Part shown: positions 8,255-17,183 of the stretch, in pieces
Position numbering within the stretch: the first letter of the stretch is position 1
How the letters are laid out: every line of letters starts with the position of its first letter
Source of the DNA: Pseudomonas jinjuensis
Lineage (GTDB): Bacteria > Pseudomonadota > Gammaproteobacteria > Pseudomonadales > Pseudomonadaceae
Direction of reading: 5' to 3'
Assembly (NCBI RefSeq): GCF_900103845.1
Contig: NZ_FNIJ01000005.1
Location: 274,390 to 338,389 of the forward strand
DNA length: 64,000 nucleotides
Translations under genes and position numbers: made by a program
The notes under the pieces: model-generated
The model's database searches: none
What the model was told of the DNA's origin: nothing
The model's input: only the letters and a program-made list of their open reading frames with translations

Positions 8255-8704
8255 ATGATGAATACTCAGGAATCCCTGCTCCGTGGCCTGCCGGTGGCGC
8301 ACCTGCTCCGCTCGGGCGAGCACGGTCCAAGCCTGCGCGGCAGCCGCTGCGAGGCGTGTGGCGAGATGTTCTTCCCGGTCAGTGCGAACTGCACCGCCTG
8401 CTGCGGCAGCGACATGAGCGAATGCGAGCTGGGCAGTCAGGGTGTGCTCTGGTCGTGGACGGTCCAGTCCTTCCAGCCCAAGTCGCCCTACAACGGCGGC
8501 GAGCCGGAGCACGAATTCCGCCCCTACGGCGTCGGCTATGTGGAAATGCCCGGCGGCGTGAAGGTGGAAAGCCGCCTCACCCTTGCCGACCCGCAGCACC
8601 TGCGGATCGGCATGCCGATGGAGCTGTGCGTGGTGCCCTACGGCCGCAGCCCGGACGGCACCACATTGCACACCTTCGCATTCGCACCGGCCGGGGAGGC
8701 CTGA
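8255..8704 (+). CDS. Zn-ribbon and OB-fold (DUF35) protein, partner of the thiolase-like enzyme
   Basis: A 149-residue protein with an N-terminal zinc ribbon (Cys32, Cys35, Cys46, Cys49 in 'RCEACGEMFF' and 'NCTACC') and a C-terminal OB-fold that includes 'PYGVGYVEMPGGVKVESRL'. DUF35 proteins form complexes with thiolase-like enzymes; in steroid side-chain degradation the DUF35 domain of ChsH2 binds the aldolase Ltp2. The next gene encodes such a thiolase-like protein, 2 bases after this stop, which strongly supports the pairing. It probably binds acyl-CoA or scaffolds its partner. Confidence 0.88.
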   Translation: MMNTQESLLRGLPVAHLLRSGEHGPSLRGSRCEACGEMFFPVSANCTACCGSDMSECELGSQGVLWSWTVQSFQPKSPYNGGEPEHEFRPYGVGYVEMPGGVKVESRLTLADPQHLRIGMPMELCVVPYGRSPDGTTLHTFAFAPAGEA

Positions 8705-8706
8705 TC

Positions 8707-9855
8707 ATGGAAGACGTAGCGATCATCGGTATCGGCCTGCATCCCTTCGGCCGCACCGACGGCATGAGTGGACAGGCGCAGGGCGCCTATGCCGTGCGCG
8801 AGGCCCTGCGCGACGCGGGCGTGAGCTGGGAGCAGGTCGGCGTCGCCTACGGCGGCAGCCAGGACGCCGGCAACGCCGACGCGCTGGCCAATCACCTGGG
8901 CCTGACCGGCATTCCCTTCGTCAACGTCGCCAACGGCTGCGCCACCGGTGGCAGCGCGCTGGCCAGCGTGGTTTCGGCGATCCGCTCGGGCATGGCGGAC
9001 ATCGGCGTGGCGGTCGGCTTCGACAAGCACCCGCGCGGCGCCTTCAATCCGCGTCCGGCCGACTGGGGCCTGGAGGACTGGTACGGGGAAACCGGGCTGA
9101 TGCTCACCACCCAGTTCTTCGCCCTGAAGACCCAGCGCTACCTGCACGAGCACGGCATTCCCGAGGAGGCCCTGGTCCACGTGGCCCAGCGCGCCTTCCG
9201 CAACGGTGCGCTGACGCCCCACGCCTGGCGACGCCGCGAGCTGAGCTACGAGGAAATCGCCGAGTCGGCGCCGGTCAACCTGCCGTTGCGCAAGTACATG
9301 TTCTGCAACCCGGCGGAAGGCGGTGCGGCACTGGTGCTGTGCCGGGCGAGCCTCGCCAGACGCTTCACCGACAAGCCGATCATCGTCCGCGCCGCGCTGA
9401 TGCGTACCCGTCACCACGGTTCGTTCGAAGTGTTCAGCCCGGGCCTGCCCAGCCGCCAGGCGCCCGCGCCGACCGTCACCGCCTCGCAGGCGGCCTTCGA
9501 GGTCGCGGGCGTCGCGCCGGGTGACATCGACGTGATCCAGCTGCAGGACACCGACAGCGGCTCGGAAATCATCCACCTGGCCGAGAACGGATTCTGCGAG
9601 CACGGCGAACAGGCCGCGCTGCTGCGCGACGGCGCCACCGAGATCGGCGGCCGCCTGCCGGTCAACACCGACGGCGGTTGCCTGGCCAATGGCGAGCCGG
9701 TGGGCGCGTCGGGCCTGCGCCAGGTGATCGAGATCTGCACCCAGCTGCGCCGCGAGGCCGGCACCCGCCAGGTGCCGGGCAGGACAAGGCTTGGCTACAC
9801 CCACGTCTACGGCGCACCGGGAGTCAGCGCAGTGACCATCCTCGAAGCCCGCTGA
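8707..9855 (+). CDS. Thiolase-like protein of the SCP-x/Ltp2 type (probable retro-aldolase or thiolase)
   Basis: A 382-residue thiolase-fold protein. The nucleophile region 'NVANGCATGGSAL' keeps a cysteine (Cys78). The usual C-terminal 'GHPxGATG' histidine motif is replaced by 'LANGEPVGASGL', and the tail has 'HVYGAPGVSAVTIL' in place of the second catalytic cysteine motif. This loss is typical of the non-specific lipid-transfer protein thiolases, some of which (Ltp2) act as retro-aldolases on steroid side-chain CoA esters. The adjacent DUF35 gene fits this. I chose ATG 8707 since the longer frame upstream overlaps the DUF35 gene. Substrate unknown. Confidence 0.85.
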   Translation: MEDVAIIGIGLHPFGRTDGMSGQAQGAYAVREALRDAGVSWEQVGVAYGGSQDAGNADALANHLGLTGIPFVNVANGCATGGSALASVVSAIRSGMADIGVAVGFDKHPRGAFNPRPADWGLEDWYGETGLMLTTQFFALKTQRYLHEHGIPEEALVHVAQRAFRNGALTPHAWRRRELSYEEIAESAPVNLPLRKYMFCNPAEGGAALVLCRASLARRFTDKPIIVRAALMRTRHHGSFEVFSPGLPSRQAPAPTVTASQAAFEVAGVAPGDIDVIQLQDTDSGSEIIHLAENGFCEHGEQAALLRDGATEIGGRLPVNTDGGCLANGEPVGASGLRQVIEICTQLRREAGTRQVPGRTRLGYTHVYGAPGVSAVTILEAR

Positions 9856-9892
9856 GCGGACTTCCAGCCAATAACAACAAGAGGAATTCCAG

Positions 9893-11287
9893 ATGAACGA
9901 CCCGAGGCATGCGCAGTTCACCCTCCTTCCGCCAGAAGAGGCGGGCGATCCCGGACTGTTCCAGAACCTGCTGAAAGAGGAAACGGTGCCGGTCCCCGCG
10001 CACCTCCAGTCCACCCCCTGGGACCACGGCGACGACGACCTCTCGGTGGAGCGCTACAGCGCGCGCTGGTTCCACGAGCTGGAAGCGCAGAAACTGTGGC
10101 CGAAGGCCTGGCAGATGGTCGGCCGCGAGGAAGAGATCCAGAAGCCCGGCGACCACCTGGTGTACGACATCGTCAACACTTCGATCATCGTCATGCGCGG
10201 CCAGGACAACGTCATCCGCGGCTTCTACAACTCCTGCCTGCACCGTGGCCGTGCGCTGCGCATGAGCGGCGGCGCCACCAACCAGCTGCGCTGCCCGTAC
10301 CACGGCTTCACCTGGGACCTGCAGGGCGACTTCAAGAGCATGCCCACCACCTGGGACTTCAAGCATCTCGAACCCTGCCAGCTCAAGCTGCCGCAGGTGC
10401 GGGTGGAAAGCTGGGGCGGCTTCGTGTTCATCAACGAGGACGAGAACGCAGCCTCGCTGCTGGAACACCTCGGCGTGCTGCCCGAGCACTTCAAGGACTA
10501 CAACCTCGAACGCTCGGTCTCCATCGCCCACGTGCAGCGGCGCATGGCCTGCAACTGGAAGGTCGCCCAGGAAGCCTTCATGGAGTCCATGCACACCCGT
10601 GCGACCCATCCGCAGATCATGACCTTCACCGGCGACGTCGACAGCCAGTACGACATGTACGGCGACAACATCAGCCGCAGCGTCACGCCGATGGGAGTGA
10701 CCAGCTCCAACCTGGATGGTGTGGAACAGGCGCTGATCCTCCATGACATCCTCGAGGAGTCCGGGCGCATGGCCGAGTCCGACAGCAGCGGCCACGTGCT
10801 GCCCGAGGGCGTGACCACCCGCCAGTACATCGGCGAGCTGAACCGCAAGATCTTCTCCGAGGCGGCGGGCGTCGACCTGTCCCACGCGACCCTGGCCGAA
10901 CTGCAGGACGCCATCCTCTACTCGGTGTTCCCCAACAGCCAGGTGTGGGCCGGCTACTTCGGCAACATCGTCTACCGCGCCATCCCGGACGGCGACAACC
11001 ATGAATCCTGCCTGTTCGACGTCTGGTTGCTCGGCCGCCACCGCGAGGGCGAAGCGCGCCCGGCCGGCGCGCGCCTGACTCGCCTGGAAGACCACCAGGA
11101 CTTCTGCGAAGCCCCCGAGCTGGGCGCGCTGGGCCCGGTGTTCGACCAGGACCTGAGCAACCTAGACGCCATGACCAAGGGCCTGAAGGCCTCGAAGAAG
11201 GGCTTCGTCAGCCTGGCCAGCTACCAGGAAAGCCGCATCCGCCACCACCACGAGACGCTGGACAAGTACCTGGAACTGGATCGCTGA
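9893..11287 (+). CDS. Rieske non-heme iron oxygenase, alpha (catalytic) subunit
   Basis: A 464-residue aromatic-ring-hydroxylating-type oxygenase. The Rieske [2Fe-2S] ligands are Cys115, His117, Cys134 and His137 (CLHRGRALRMSGG...CPYHG). The mononuclear iron histidines are probably His234 and His239 in 'ESMHTRATHPQ', after the conserved 'NWKVAQEAF'. There is no beta-subunit gene nearby, so it is likely an alpha-only (alpha3) enzyme, as in carnitine, steroid 9-hydroxylating (KshA) or similar oxygenases. Electrons can come from the VanB-type reductase at 15256, which has its own [2Fe-2S] domain, or through the Rieske ferredoxin at 19805. It probably hydroxylates the island's substrate. Confidence 0.87.
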   Translation: MNDPRHAQFTLLPPEEAGDPGLFQNLLKEETVPVPAHLQSTPWDHGDDDLSVERYSARWFHELEAQKLWPKAWQMVGREEEIQKPGDHLVYDIVNTSIIVMRGQDNVIRGFYNSCLHRGRALRMSGGATNQLRCPYHGFTWDLQGDFKSMPTTWDFKHLEPCQLKLPQVRVESWGGFVFINEDENAASLLEHLGVLPEHFKDYNLERSVSIAHVQRRMACNWKVAQEAFMESMHTRATHPQIMTFTGDVDSQYDMYGDNISRSVTPMGVTSSNLDGVEQALILHDILEESGRMAESDSSGHVLPEGVTTRQYIGELNRKIFSEAAGVDLSHATLAELQDAILYSVFPNSQVWAGYFGNIVYRAIPDGDNHESCLFDVWLLGRHREGEARPAGARLTRLEDHQDFCEAPELGALGPVFDQDLSNLDAMTKGLKASKKGFVSLASYQESRIRHHHETLDKYLELDR

Positions 11288-11308
11288 AGCAAGACAAGAG
11301 GCAGGACC

Positions 11309-12502
11309 ATGAACGATCAATTACGCGTGCGGGCCGACGGCCTGCGCGAGGAAGTACGGCAGTTCTGCCGCAACGGGATACCACCGCGGCTGCTGGACAA
11401 GGCGCACCGCCACCAGGTGCTGGACAAGGACGACTACGTCGAGTGGATGCGCCTGCTGCAGGCCAGGGGCTGGGTCGCCGCACACTGGCCGAAGGAGCAC
11501 GGCGGCCAGGAGTGGTCGACCTGTGAGCGCTTCGTCCTCGAGGACGAACTGGCCCGCCAGGGCTGCCCATGGATCATCCCGTTCGGCGTCAAGTACGTCG
11601 GTCCGGTGATCTACACCTTCGGCAGCGAGGCGCAGAAGCAGCGCTTCCTGCCGCCGATCCTCGGCACCGACGAATTCTGGGCGCAGGGCTACTCGGAGCC
11701 GAACGCCGGCTCCGACCTGGCCGGCCTGCGCACCCAGGCGGTGCGCGACGGCGACCATTACGTGGTGAACGGCCAGAAGGTCTGGACCACCTATGCGCAA
11801 TGGGCCGACTGGCTGTTCTGCCTGGTGCGCACCAACAACGAGGGCAAGCCGCAACAGGGCATCTCGTTCCTGCTGATCGACATGCGCAGCCCCGGCGTGA
11901 CGGTCAAGCCGATCCACACCATGGACGGCTACCGCCACGTCAACGAGGTGTGGCTGGAAAACGTCCGCGTGCCGCTGGAAAACCTCGTTGGCGAGGAAGG
12001 CAAGGGCTGGAGCTACGCCAAGTTCCTGCTGCAGAACGAACGCACCGCCGGCGCCATCGTCGGCCTGGCGTGGCACGTGCTGGATCGCCTCAAGCGCCTG
12101 GCCGCCGAGCCGGACGAGCAGGGCGCACGGCTGCTCGACCAGCCGCTGATGCGCCTGCGCATCGGTGAGTACGAGCTGCGTTTCCTGGCGCTGGAAGAGG
12201 CCGCCTACCAGGCGGTGGAAGCCATGGACGCCGGTACCGAGAACGGTGGCGAAGCCTCGCTGATCAAGATCCGCGGCACCGAGCTGTACCAGGAGGTCGC
12301 GCAGACCCTGAGCGAGGCGCTCGGCGCGGCGGGCATCGCCTTCGATACGAAAGCCCTGCATGGCGCGGAACTGCCGCCGCTGGGGCCGGACGATGCCGGC
12401 GGAATCCTCAAGGAGCACTTCTACAACCGCGCCGCGACCATCTTCGGCGGGACCACGGAAGTGCAACGCAACATCATAGCCAAGGCGGTGCTCGGACTAT
12501 GA
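11309..12502 (+). CDS. Acyl-CoA dehydrogenase, probable subunit A of a heteromeric enzyme
   Basis: A 397-residue acyl-CoA dehydrogenase. Family landmarks are 'QGYSEPNAGSDLAGL' and 'VNGQKVWTTYAQWAD' for FAD/substrate binding and 'IFGGTTEVQRNIIAK' at the C-terminus. In ordinary enzymes the last motif reads 'YEGTxEIQ' with the catalytic Glu; here a Gly takes that place, as in steroid-type heterotetrameric acyl-CoA dehydrogenases (FadE/ChsE class). The next gene, overlapping by 4 bases, encodes a second and divergent acyl-CoA dehydrogenase. I infer an alpha2beta2 enzyme acting on a bulky or branched acyl-CoA. Confidence 0.85.
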   Translation: MNDQLRVRADGLREEVRQFCRNGIPPRLLDKAHRHQVLDKDDYVEWMRLLQARGWVAAHWPKEHGGQEWSTCERFVLEDELARQGCPWIIPFGVKYVGPVIYTFGSEAQKQRFLPPILGTDEFWAQGYSEPNAGSDLAGLRTQAVRDGDHYVVNGQKVWTTYAQWADWLFCLVRTNNEGKPQQGISFLLIDMRSPGVTVKPIHTMDGYRHVNEVWLENVRVPLENLVGEEGKGWSYAKFLLQNERTAGAIVGLAWHVLDRLKRLAAEPDEQGARLLDQPLMRLRIGEYELRFLALEEAAYQAVEAMDAGTENGGEASLIKIRGTELYQEVAQTLSEALGAAGIAFDTKALHGAELPPLGPDDAGGILKEHFYNRAATIFGGTTEVQRNIIAKAVLGL

Positions 12503-13611
12503 CTACCGATCTCGAAACCATCGGCCTGCTGCGTGACAGCCTGGAACGCTACGGCGCCGAACGATACAGCTTCCTGCAACGCTGGCCGCTGCTGGACCAG
12601 CCGGGCGCCTTCAGCCCGGCGGTCTGGCAGGACTACGCCGACTACGGCTGGCTGGGCCTGCGCCTGCCCGAGGACCTCGGTGGACTCGACGGCGACGCCG
12701 TGGCCGTCGGCGCGCTGATGGAAGTGTCCGGCAGCCGCCTGCTGCTGGAGCCCCTGCTGTCCTGCGCGGTGCTGGCCACCGGTCTGCTGCGCCGGCTGGG
12801 TTCGGTCTGCCAGCAGGCGGAACTGCTGCCTGCGATCGCCGAAGGTCGCCTGAAGCTGGTGCTGGCCGGCGGCGCCACGAGCGCGCCGACCTGCAACTAC
12901 CGCGCCGGCCGTCTGCACGGTCGCGTGCAGGCCGTGCTGCACGGTGATATCGCCGACCAGCTGCTGGTCCCGGCACGTGACGAGGACGGCATCCTGCGGG
13001 TGCTTCTGGTGGACGCCAATGCACCTGGCGTCGAGCGCCAGGTCTTCCGCCTGGTGGACGGTCGCGGCGCGGCGAATGTCCGCTTCAACGCGGCTGCAGC
13101 CCAGCCGCTGGGGCCGCCGGAGCGGGTCGAGGACGCCGCGTCGGCCCTCGGCGAAACCGCCGACGAAGCCAGCGTCGCGCTGTGCGCCGAGGCGCTGGGC
13201 ATTGCCACCAGCCTGCTGCGCAGCACCAACGAATACCTGAAGGTGCGCAGGCAGTTCGGCAAGGCCCTGGCCGAGAACCAGGCGCTGCAGCACCGCATGT
13301 CCGAGCTGTACCTGCTGTGCGAGGAAATCCGCGCGCTGACCCGCGCCGCCCAGCGGTCCATGCCGCTGCCCGCCGCGCAACGCGCGCGCCTGCTCAGCGG
13401 CGCCCGCACCTATGTGCTGCAGGCCGCGCAGAAGATCGGCAACGAAGCCATCCAGCTGCACGGCGGCGTCGGCATCACCGAGGAGCTGGAAGTCAGCCAC
13501 CATTTCCGCCGCCTGATGGTCAATGCGCAGCTGTTCGGCAATCGCGACGCGCACTTCCTGCGCTTCGTCGACCTGTCCCTGGAAAATGTTCGGGAGACCC
13601 ACCATGCGTGA
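12499..13611 (+). CDS. Acyl-CoA dehydrogenase, probable subunit B of the heteromeric enzyme
   Basis: A 370-residue acyl-CoA dehydrogenase-fold protein that has drifted from the canonical sequence. The middle domain lacks the clear 'TEPxxGSD' and 'GxKxWIT' motifs. The C-terminal domain keeps 'RRQFGKALAENQALQHRMSE' and 'AIQLHGGVGITEELEVSHHFRR', but ends 'LFGNRDAH' with no catalytic 'YEGT'. Such a partner is typical of two-gene heteromeric enzymes of steroid and terpenoid degradation. Its start overlaps the previous stop (ATGA) and its end overlaps the ligase start by 8 bases, so the three genes are tightly coupled. Confidence 0.83.
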   Translation: MTTDLETIGLLRDSLERYGAERYSFLQRWPLLDQPGAFSPAVWQDYADYGWLGLRLPEDLGGLDGDAVAVGALMEVSGSRLLLEPLLSCAVLATGLLRRLGSVCQQAELLPAIAEGRLKLVLAGGATSAPTCNYRAGRLHGRVQAVLHGDIADQLLVPARDEDGILRVLLVDANAPGVERQVFRLVDGRGAANVRFNAAAAQPLGPPERVEDAASALGETADEASVALCAEALGIATSLLRSTNEYLKVRRQFGKALAENQALQHRMSELYLLCEEIRALTRAAQRSMPLPAAQRARLLSGARTYVLQAAQKIGNEAIQLHGGVGITEELEVSHHFRRLMVNAQLFGNRDAHFLRFVDLSLENVRETHHA

Positions 13612-15235
13612 CGACATCAGCGGCTGGCAGGTACGCCAGGACCCGGCGCTGCAGCAGCGCTACGCCGGCTGCAGCGAATGGATGGGGCGCAGCATCGCCG
13701 AGTCCGCGACCGAGATCGCCCGCGTCGATCCCGGCTGCATCACCCATGTCTTCGATGGCGAACCCTGCCGCGTCGACGAACTCCTGCGCGACGCCCGCCA
13801 TCTCGCCGGCGCGCTGCACCGGCGCGGACTGCGGGCGGGCGATACCATCGCCTTCCAGCTGCCGAACTGGCGCGAGACGGCGGTCATCGACCTGGCCGCC
13901 AGCCTGCTCGGGCTGGTGATCGTGCCCATCGTGCCGATCTATCGCGACGCCGAAGTGGCCTACATGCTGGCCAACTGCGGCGCCAAGGCGGTGTTCTTCC
14001 CGGGGAGCTATCGCGGCTTCGACTTCGCCGAAATGATGTGGCGGATTTCCCGCGAACTGCCGCAGCTGCGTCTGCTGGTCAGCGTGCGCCTCGACGGTGG
14101 CGCGGGCAGCTACGAGCAGCTGCTGAGCGAACAGCAGGTCCTGCCGGAACTGCCGCCGGCCGACCCGGACGCGATCAAGCTGGTGCTCTACACCTCCGGC
14201 ACCACCGGCCGGCCGAAGGCCGTGCTGCACTCGCACAACACCGGCCCGACGCGCCTCAAGCGTGCCTTCGAGCACTGGTCGGACGGCTCGCCGCAGGTGC
14301 TGCTGATGGCCTCGCCGGTCACCCACGTCACCGGTCTCAGCGCGCTCGAACTGCCGTTCTACCTGAACGCGCGCACGGTGTTCATGGACCGCTGGGACGC
14401 CCGCGCGGCGCTGGACATCATCGACCGGGAGCAGGTCACCATCAGCCTTGGCGCCACGCCGTTCCTCCAGGAACTGCTGGCCGAGGCGGAACAGCAGGGC
14501 CGCCGCCTGCCGAGCCTGAAGCGCTTCGCCTGCGGTGGCGCCGAGGTGCCGCCGGCGCTGATCCAGCGTGTCGGCGAAGTGCTGGAGAACTGCCGTGCCT
14601 TCCGCGTATTCGGTTCCAGCGAGGCGCCGCTGGTGACCCTCGGTTTCGTTGGCGCGGACCAGCTGGAGCAGGCCGCGACCACCGACGGCGAGATCAGGGA
14701 CTACGAAGTCCGTTTCGTCGACGAGCAGGGCGCCGACGTGGAGGAGGGCGCCGAGGGTGAAATCCTCGTCCGCGGCCCGGCCATGTTCCTCGGTTATGCC
14801 GACCCCGAGCAGACCGCCGAATCCTTCGATGCGCAGGGCTATTTCGCCACCGGCGACCTCGGCCGCCGCATCGATAGCAACGCCATCGTCATCACCGGGC
14901 GCAAGAAGGACCTGATCAACCGCGGCGGCGAGAAGATCAGCGCCAAGGAAGTCGAGGACATCCTCCACCAGCACCCGGCCGTCGACGAGGCTGCCGTGGT
15001 CGCCATGCCGCATCCGCGTCTCGGCGAGACGCTGTGCGTCTACCTGATCCTGCATCCGGGCCAGGCCCTGCAGCTCGACCAGTTGCTGGAGCATGTGCAG
15101 CGCGCCGGTGTGGCGCGGCAGAAGTATCCCGAGCACCTGGTGGTGGTCGAAGAGTTTCCGCGTACGGCGTCCGGCAAGATCCGCAAGGACCGTCTGCGCG
15201 CCGATATCCGTGAGCGCCTGGCGGCGCAGTGTTGA
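13604..15235 (+). CDS. AMP-dependent acyl-CoA synthetase/ligase
   Basis: A 543-residue ANL-superfamily ligase. The ATP-binding P-loop 'LYTSGTTGRPKAV' is near residues 195-207, 'GSSEAPLVT' replaces the usual YGxTE, 'FATGDLGRRIDSNAIVITGRKKDLINRGGEKI' marks the hinge, and the catalytic lysine lies in 'RTASGKIRKDRL' near the C-terminus. It should activate a carboxylic acid to its CoA ester with ATP and CoA. I use ATG 13604, which overlaps the preceding gene by 8 bases. Position in the operon points to the acid made from the Rieske-oxygenase substrate. Confidence 0.87.
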   Translation: MRDDISGWQVRQDPALQQRYAGCSEWMGRSIAESATEIARVDPGCITHVFDGEPCRVDELLRDARHLAGALHRRGLRAGDTIAFQLPNWRETAVIDLAASLLGLVIVPIVPIYRDAEVAYMLANCGAKAVFFPGSYRGFDFAEMMWRISRELPQLRLLVSVRLDGGAGSYEQLLSEQQVLPELPPADPDAIKLVLYTSGTTGRPKAVLHSHNTGPTRLKRAFEHWSDGSPQVLLMASPVTHVTGLSALELPFYLNARTVFMDRWDARAALDIIDREQVTISLGATPFLQELLAEAEQQGRRLPSLKRFACGGAEVPPALIQRVGEVLENCRAFRVFGSSEAPLVTLGFVGADQLEQAATTDGEIRDYEVRFVDEQGADVEEGAEGEILVRGPAMFLGYADPEQTAESFDAQGYFATGDLGRRIDSNAIVITGRKKDLINRGGEKISAKEVEDILHQHPAVDEAAVVAMPHPRLGETLCVYLILHPGQALQLDQLLEHVQRAGVARQKYPEHLVVVEEFPRTASGKIRKDRLRADIRERLAAQC

Positions 15236-15255
15236 GACCGCGAGAGGTAGCAGAG

Positions 15256-16218
15256 ATGGAATCCACGTATCTGGATGTGCGCGTCGCCCGCAAGACGGCC
15301 GAGGCGCTGGATATAGTCTCCCTTGAACTCGAACCGCTCGCCGGCGGCGGCCTGCCGGCCTTCAGCGCCGGTTCCCACATCGACGTGGAAATTCGCCCGG
15401 GGCTGGTGCGCCAGTATTCGCTGTGCAACGACCCGACCGAGCAGCATCGCTATGTGATCGGCGTGCTGCGCGATCCCGCCTCGCGCGGCGGTTCCGTCGC
15501 GGTGCACGCCGACCTGCACGAAGGCCAGCAGATCCGCATCAGCCCGCCGCGCAACCACTTCCCGCTGGTGCAGAGCCGGCGCTCCCTGTTGCTGGCCGGC
15601 GGCATCGGCGTCACGCCGATCCTGTGCATGGCCGAGCGCCTGGCCAGCAGTGGCGCCGAGTTCGAGATGCATTACGGCGCGCGCAGTGCCGAGCGCATGG
15701 CGTTCCGCGAGCGCATCGAGCAATCGGGTTTTGCCGAACGCGTGCATTTCCACCTGGATGACGGCCCGGCCGAGCAGGCGCTGAACCTGCCCGCCGTGCT
15801 GGATGCCCAGGGGCCGGAGGCGCATCTGTATGTGTGCGGCCCGGGTGGCTTCATCGACTTCGTGCGTGCCAGCGCCCGCGCCGCCGGTTGGGCCGACGAG
15901 CGCGTGCACTTCGAGTTCTTCGCCGCCAGGGCGGTGGATACCTCCGCCGACAGCAGCTTCGAAGTGCAGGTCGCCAGTACCGGCAAGGTCTACACCGTCG
16001 GCGAGGATGACACCATCGCTTCGGTGCTCGAGGCCGCCGGCGTGGAGCTTCCGCTGTCGTGCCAGCAGGGCATCTGCGGTTCGTGCATCACCCGCGTACT
16101 GGACGGCCAGCCGGATCACCGTGACCAGGTGCTGACCGACAAGGAACGTAACGAGGAAAACTGGTTCACGCCGTGCTGCTCGCGGGCGAAGAGTCCGAGG
16201 CTGGTGCTGGATATCTGA
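15256..16218 (+). CDS. PDR/VanB family oxidoreductase (oxygenase reductase)
   Basis: A 320-residue reductase of the phthalate-dioxygenase-reductase type. Order of domains: FMN-binding barrel with 'RQYSLCNDP' (about 54-62), NAD-binding domain with 'LLLAGGIGVTPILCM' and 'VCGPGGFID', and a C-terminal plant-type [2Fe-2S] domain with 'LSCQQGICGSCITRV' and a last cysteine in 'TPCCSRA'. It should carry electrons from NAD(P)H directly to a Rieske oxygenase, most likely the one at 9893. I use ATG 15256; an upstream in-frame GTG at 15229 overlaps the ligase. It is the last gene of the rightward operon. Confidence 0.87.
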   Translation: MESTYLDVRVARKTAEALDIVSLELEPLAGGGLPAFSAGSHIDVEIRPGLVRQYSLCNDPTEQHRYVIGVLRDPASRGGSVAVHADLHEGQQIRISPPRNHFPLVQSRRSLLLAGGIGVTPILCMAERLASSGAEFEMHYGARSAERMAFRERIEQSGFAERVHFHLDDGPAEQALNLPAVLDAQGPEAHLYVCGPGGFIDFVRASARAAGWADERVHFEFFAARAVDTSADSSFEVQVASTGKVYTVGEDDTIASVLEAAGVELPLSCQQGICGSCITRVLDGQPDHRDQVLTDKERNEENWFTPCCSRAKSPRLVLDI

Positions 16219-16374
16219 GCTCCACCGGGCGGAGGCTGCTGCGGTCTTCGCCCACCCCGCAGGTTCCGGGCCCGGGTTTGCTTGTTCCCCTCTCGGGCAA
16301 GCCCGGTGCACGGATGCCGGATCGGCCCGGCATCCGCATGGAGCTGGCGGTTTTGCCCGGCGGTTCGAGGGGGC
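16219..16374. other. Convergent gap with hairpins between the reductase and hydratase genes
   Basis: Two operons converge here. The gap contains GC-rich inverted repeats, such as GGATGCCGG at about 16313 with CCGGCATCC at about 16330. These may fold at both transcript ends, but no U-run follows them, so a canonical intrinsic terminator is not shown. Confidence 0.4.
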
Positions 16375-17154
16375 TCAGGCCCCCGAGAACTTCGCCGGGC
16401 GCTTTTCCAGGAAGGCGCTTACCGCTTCACGGAAGTCGGTGCTGGCGATGCAGCGACCGAACGCCTGCTTTTCCGCTTCCATCTGCTGCCCCATGTCGCG
16501 CTCGAAGGATTGTCGCAGCAGTTTCTTCAACTGCCCCTGCGCCAGTGGCGCGTTCTGCGCGAGACGCCCGGCCAGCGCGCGGGTGGCATCGGCCAGTTGA
16601 TCCGCTGGCACCACGCGATTGAGCAGACCGAGTTGCAGCGCACCAGCCGCATCGACCGGTTCGCCGAGCAGGGCGATCTCCATGGCCCTGCGCTGGCCGA
16701 CCAGCCGCGGAAGGCTCCACGAGGCACCGAGATCGCAGCTCGCGGCGAGGGCCAGATAGGCGAAGCTGAAGCGGCAGTTGTCGGCGCCGATGGTCAGGTC
16801 GCAGGCCAGCGCCATGCTCAGGCCCGCGCCGGCTACCGGACCGTGCAGGCTGCCCAGCACCGCTGCGTCTAGGCTGGCGAGCAGTTGCAGCGCCTCGTTC
16901 ATCGGCTCGATCAGCGTGGCGCAGACCGTCTCCGGTGCATCGCGGAACTGCGCGATATCGCCGCCGGCCATGAAACCGCGGCCTTCGCCGGACAGCACCG
17001 CCACGCGCACATCCGGCCGCGCCGCCACCTCGCGGCAGGCGAGGAGGAAGTCGCGGGCAAGGCTGGTGTCGATGGCGTTGAGCGCCTGCGGGCGGTTGAA
17101 GCGGATGCTGCAGATCGGACCGTCGAAGTCGAGCAGGACGGGGGAATTGCTCAT
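16375..17154 (-). CDS. Enoyl-CoA hydratase/isomerase family protein
   Basis: A 259-residue crotonase-fold protein. The oxyanion-hole regions 'GEGRGFMAGGDIAQF' and 'HGPVAGAGLSMALACDLTIG' are intact. At the usual catalytic positions I see 'CDLGASWSLPRLVG', where many hydratases have Glu in 'PExGLxP', so true hydratase activity is uncertain and an isomerase is possible. The frame runs further upstream, but ATG 17154 lies just after the dehydrogenase stop (17184) and gives the normal length. It ends the leftward operon thiolase - 3-hydroxyacyl-CoA dehydrogenase - hydratase. Confidence 0.83.
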   Translation of the reverse strand: MSNSPVLLDFDGPICSIRFNRPQALNAIDTSLARDFLLACREVAARPDVRVAVLSGEGRGFMAGGDIAQFRDAPETVCATLIEPMNEALQLLASLDAAVLGSLHGPVAGAGLSMALACDLTIGADNCRFSFAYLALAASCDLGASWSLPRLVGQRRAMEIALLGEPVDAAGALQLGLLNRVVPADQLADATRALAGRLAQNAPLAQGQLKKLLRQSFERDMGQQMEAEKQAFGRCIASTDFREAVSAFLEKRPAKFSGA

Positions 17155-17183
17155 CGGATTCACTCCAGAAGAGGGAAGGGCAG

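Noticed and set aside
16313..16340. GC-rich dyad as an intrinsic terminator between reductase and hydratase genes
   Set aside because: No U-run follows on either strand; listed only as a hairpin.
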